A stretch of DNA of 64,000 bases, from NCBI GenBank assembly GCA_037576195.1, contig CM075101.1:49414001-49478000 (forward strand), written 5' to 3'. The notes below the pieces were generated by a model. It was given only the letters and a program-made list of their open reading frames with translations, searched no databases and was not told where the DNA came from. This DNA comes from Phytoseiulus persimilis. Lineage: Eukaryota; Arthropoda; Arachnida; Mesostigmata; Phytoseiidae. Made by a program: the position numbers and the translations under genes. Of the stretch, positions 61,016 through 64,000 are shown in pieces (the first letter of the stretch is position 1; each line of letters begins with the position of its first letter).

Positions 61016-64000
61016 AGCTGAATCCTGGGCGAATCACAGAGCATAGGGCAAAAATCAAGCTCAGTTAGAGTATTCTGGAGATTTGAATCACGGCATCGAT
61101 TGCTCTGAGTTCGGGATGTGAAACCCATACCCACGCATTCATTTGTCACGGTTCAGTCAGCCACCTATTGGAGAAGTCTCCTTGGTCAGTGAAATATCTC
61201 AAAGGAACGTTGTCGTTTCTCCGATATAAACCATGAGTCATGCGGACAGTGGGACTGCTCTGAAGGAACGGCGATACTAGGAGAAGGAACTTGAGATACA
61301 GTGCTCTTCGCTGATAACGGCGGTTCATAAAGAGGTGGACCAAGATTTGTTTCATCCGAACACCTCAATCAGGATCGACGGCTTAACCAACAATTGGTTC
61401 TTGTGTTCAACTCTGCTCAGGATCGAGAGACCTCGACTACATGTATAGATGAAGGAAAACGTGGCGAATCGTCATCTATGGCCGAAACGAATCCGATGTG
61501 AGAAGTATGTGGTCAGCTGAACTTGCATATCGAGCCAGGAATGCTCGAAGGCGGGGTCGAACTCGAGAACTTGCTGCCCATACGTCCAACCGCAACGAGT
61601 CAGTCAGGAACAGGATCTTAGAGCACACAGCGCCGTGCCTCGGAGCCGTGAGGATACATAGCGCCGAGGATATCATGCTCAAGGTCGGCCGATCTGTGGA
61701 CAACAATGGCGAGAACGGGTGATTCCACGCGGAAGGATGGTGCAAACTGTTGGGAAAATATGGATACACGCGACAGATGTATAGGCAAAGGCGGCGCCAG
61801 CGGAAAGCTAAGCAAGCCTAAGCATCCCGAATGTCAGAGTCGGGAAGCGGAGCTCCCCAAAAATTACTCGGTCGGATCCGACCTTATGACGATTTGGAGA
61901 CAATTTTTCGGAGACCCGCAAGCTGTTGTGTTAGCTGTGTGTTTAAGCGGTCCTCAGTTCCGTGTGGAATACTCGTTCTCATATTTCTTCGTGAATCAAA
62001 ATAAGAATGGGGTCAAGCATTAGCCAATCTTCGAAGCGTCTGGGATGCCATTACTCCGTCATACAGTGCATGTGGAAATCTCCAAAGGAAATTCACGACA
62101 ATCGTCCCGCCCAAATAAGCTTCCCAAAGAAAGAATCGTGGCGCCGCCTCTGTGCCCCTGTAACACGGAGTGCACATCGTCGTATCAGTCGTTCATGCAC
62201 CAGACTTTGTGGGGCAGAGCGATATCTTTTATCCTCATCATTGTGGCTAGACCAGAGGTATACCACATTTGATCGAAGAATCAGAAGGGGGGAGGGGGAG
62301 GAGGGATACACACATATTTTTTTTCCGGTGCTCGATGGGAAAGTCCTCTCGGATGAGATGGGGCTCCCGGGCCGACACCGAGTGCTGTGTTGCTCGCGTC
62401 CGATGCGCGGCCAGTGAGGTAATTCCTCGAAAAACCCACCGTTCTCCGCATAACGCTGCCCGGAACGGATGAGCCATTGCTTCAGGCGGTGGGGGCCGAT
62501 TGAGTCCAAGAGGAAATCGAGAGGTGATATTATCACCATATCATTACCAATACTTGTGTCTTGGTGACTGAGAACGAGTCCGGGAACTCTTCGATCAGTT
62601 TTCATGCTTCCTTCCCCACTCTCCAGCTATTGGGACGTCTGGAAATTATGGAGATCACAGGTTTATCGAGGCTTGATCCAAGTCGACTGAAAACTCAGGC
62701 TCGTCGATATGAACGCAGTGCTAAAACCTGTCCCACAGAGCGCCTTGAGTTTTTTCCTTTCGACGCTGAAAGGAGAAGTTATGAGTGTGTAGTGAGCCAA
62801 TATTGAGCATGCAGCTAGATACTTTGCCAACCGGATCGATCATTGGTTTCACTGCCGCTCGCTTAGCCGATCCGCAACCGTCGCTGGCTCCTGTTGGCTT
62901 GAAGTTGTGAGGAAAGAGAAGGGAGTCTTCCCCTGAGGCGGCTCAGTCTGATAGAGCTCAGTCTAACAGACAGCATGATAGCTTCCGATTTCGAAATTGG
63001 CCCTCTCCACAGACGCTACTGCACGTTCTTGGGGATGATTCAACGTGGATAGTATCTTATGATTTGAAACACAGCCCGGTGATCGCGGATGACCCGAAAC
63101 TTGGCGCTGCATGGCCGACGGCGTTCGGCATACGCCCATTCTTTCACTGCTCTCCAAGAAGGGGCACACTCTGAGTCCTCAGTCGAAGAGCATCGGGAAT
63201 AAACGAATTTCCTCGATGAGCTCATAGGGCGGGGATTGCACGTTCAGATACAGAATCGCTCTACTGCTCTGATGCTCGGGGAGGATCCATTTCCACCTCG
63301 ATTTCCATTTCCAGGCGCCTCGGTGCTCTTTTCCCTTCAAATCCGTCCATCAATCATTTTCGACTGACGAAATGTATTTTCTACGAGGACAGCTGTGTCT
63401 TTCACGATCTCAACACTTCGGTATTCTCGAATCTCCGAAAGATTGATCCCGTTCGCTGAACATGGCCATTAAAGGATTAATTCCGCTCCAAGTATGCGTT
63501 CGTCATGTGAACCGACGAGTTATCCATTCGCACACAGACCAATAAATATGCAAACGGAGAGATCATCGAAGTGGCTGTGCAGCTATTGGGAAGCAAACAA
63601 CGATTTCTCCGTTGTCAGTCGCTCAGTCAAGCGGCATGCATGTTCATACCAAGATCTGAACAATAAATCAACGATTATCACGAGTGCCTGTCAGCGTACG
63701 CGTTCGTCAGCTTGTTTACTTGTTCCTTCGCCAGTTCATGCATTTAACCGTTGCTCGGCCTTGTCCTCCTTGGTCTTCTGCCGGTTTTAATCGTTAAAGA
63801 CGACGGCGCACAACAGGGAGCCATGGAAGCTCAATCAGCATCCTTGTGCCAATCACTGAAATTCAATCGAGTTGCATCCATCCGAGCTTGTTCGAGTTTT
63901 TTGACAGAACAACGCAAAAGTTTATTCGTACATTGATAGAAATGAACTGACTGAATCGAGGACTCGTCAGTTGAAGTTGGAGCTCGTATTTTCTGCGGGG

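Larger units (their letters stand above)
57477..64000. other. No supported gene to the window end
   Basis: Frames are short and open on both strands, with no recognised family. The + frame near 60.18-60.40 kb (VKQKLRSVFAQSEIIDCIFA, then RIDEVPSEVRVETS) has protein-like composition but has no matching splice partner. G runs at 59353-59370 and 61006-61015 are inside. Confidence 0.35.

Overview
The window reads as nuclear DNA of an arthropod. It is of intermediate GC content, its genes are split into short exons by GT-AG introns mostly 70-200 bases long, and the two genes I can identify are animal families. One of them, E93, I know chiefly from arthropods. Compact introns with near-50% GC would suit a parasitiform mite such as a phytoseiid, but that placement is an inference. 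I see no bacterial operon, CRISPR array, rRNA, tRNA or phage module.

Left end, + strand (357-6470): a spliced gene for a HECT-type E3 ubiquitin ligase of the AREL1 family. It has an N-terminal membrane segment, a filamin/immunoglobulin-like region, and a full HECT domain ending in the catalytic-cysteine segment AHTCFNYL and the C-terminus GFGFV. Most splice junctions can be placed to the base because phases agree across them. The middle (about 2.6-3.6 kb) is unresolved. Two AATAAA signals at 8029-8046 probably end its transcript.

Centre-left, - strand (10901-15921, 3' end on the left): the C-terminal part of the ecdysone-response transcription factor E93 (Eip93F/Mblk-1, related to vertebrate LCOR). 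Its exons carry a PLDLS CtBP-binding motif, a first pipsqueak-type helix-turn-helix, an LRQLL nuclear-receptor box, and a second pipsqueak domain. The 5' end (initiator methionine and N-terminal exons) was not found and may lie in the long stretch to the right. The two genes converge tail to tail across about 4.4 kb.

From about 16 kb to 64 kb no further gene can be identified with confidence. The stretch holds many short random-looking reading frames on both strands, homopolymer G/C tracts, microsatellites, and recurrent imperfect tetranucleotide clusters (GGCT, GGTT, CCGA and GGTC type). A few places have coding-like frames between good splice signals (16.3-16.8 kb on +, 27.9-28.9 kb on either strand, 55.7-57.5 kb on +). 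They are listed with low confidence. This block may be E93 5' introns and regulatory DNA, intergenic sequence, or contain lineage-specific genes I cannot recognise.
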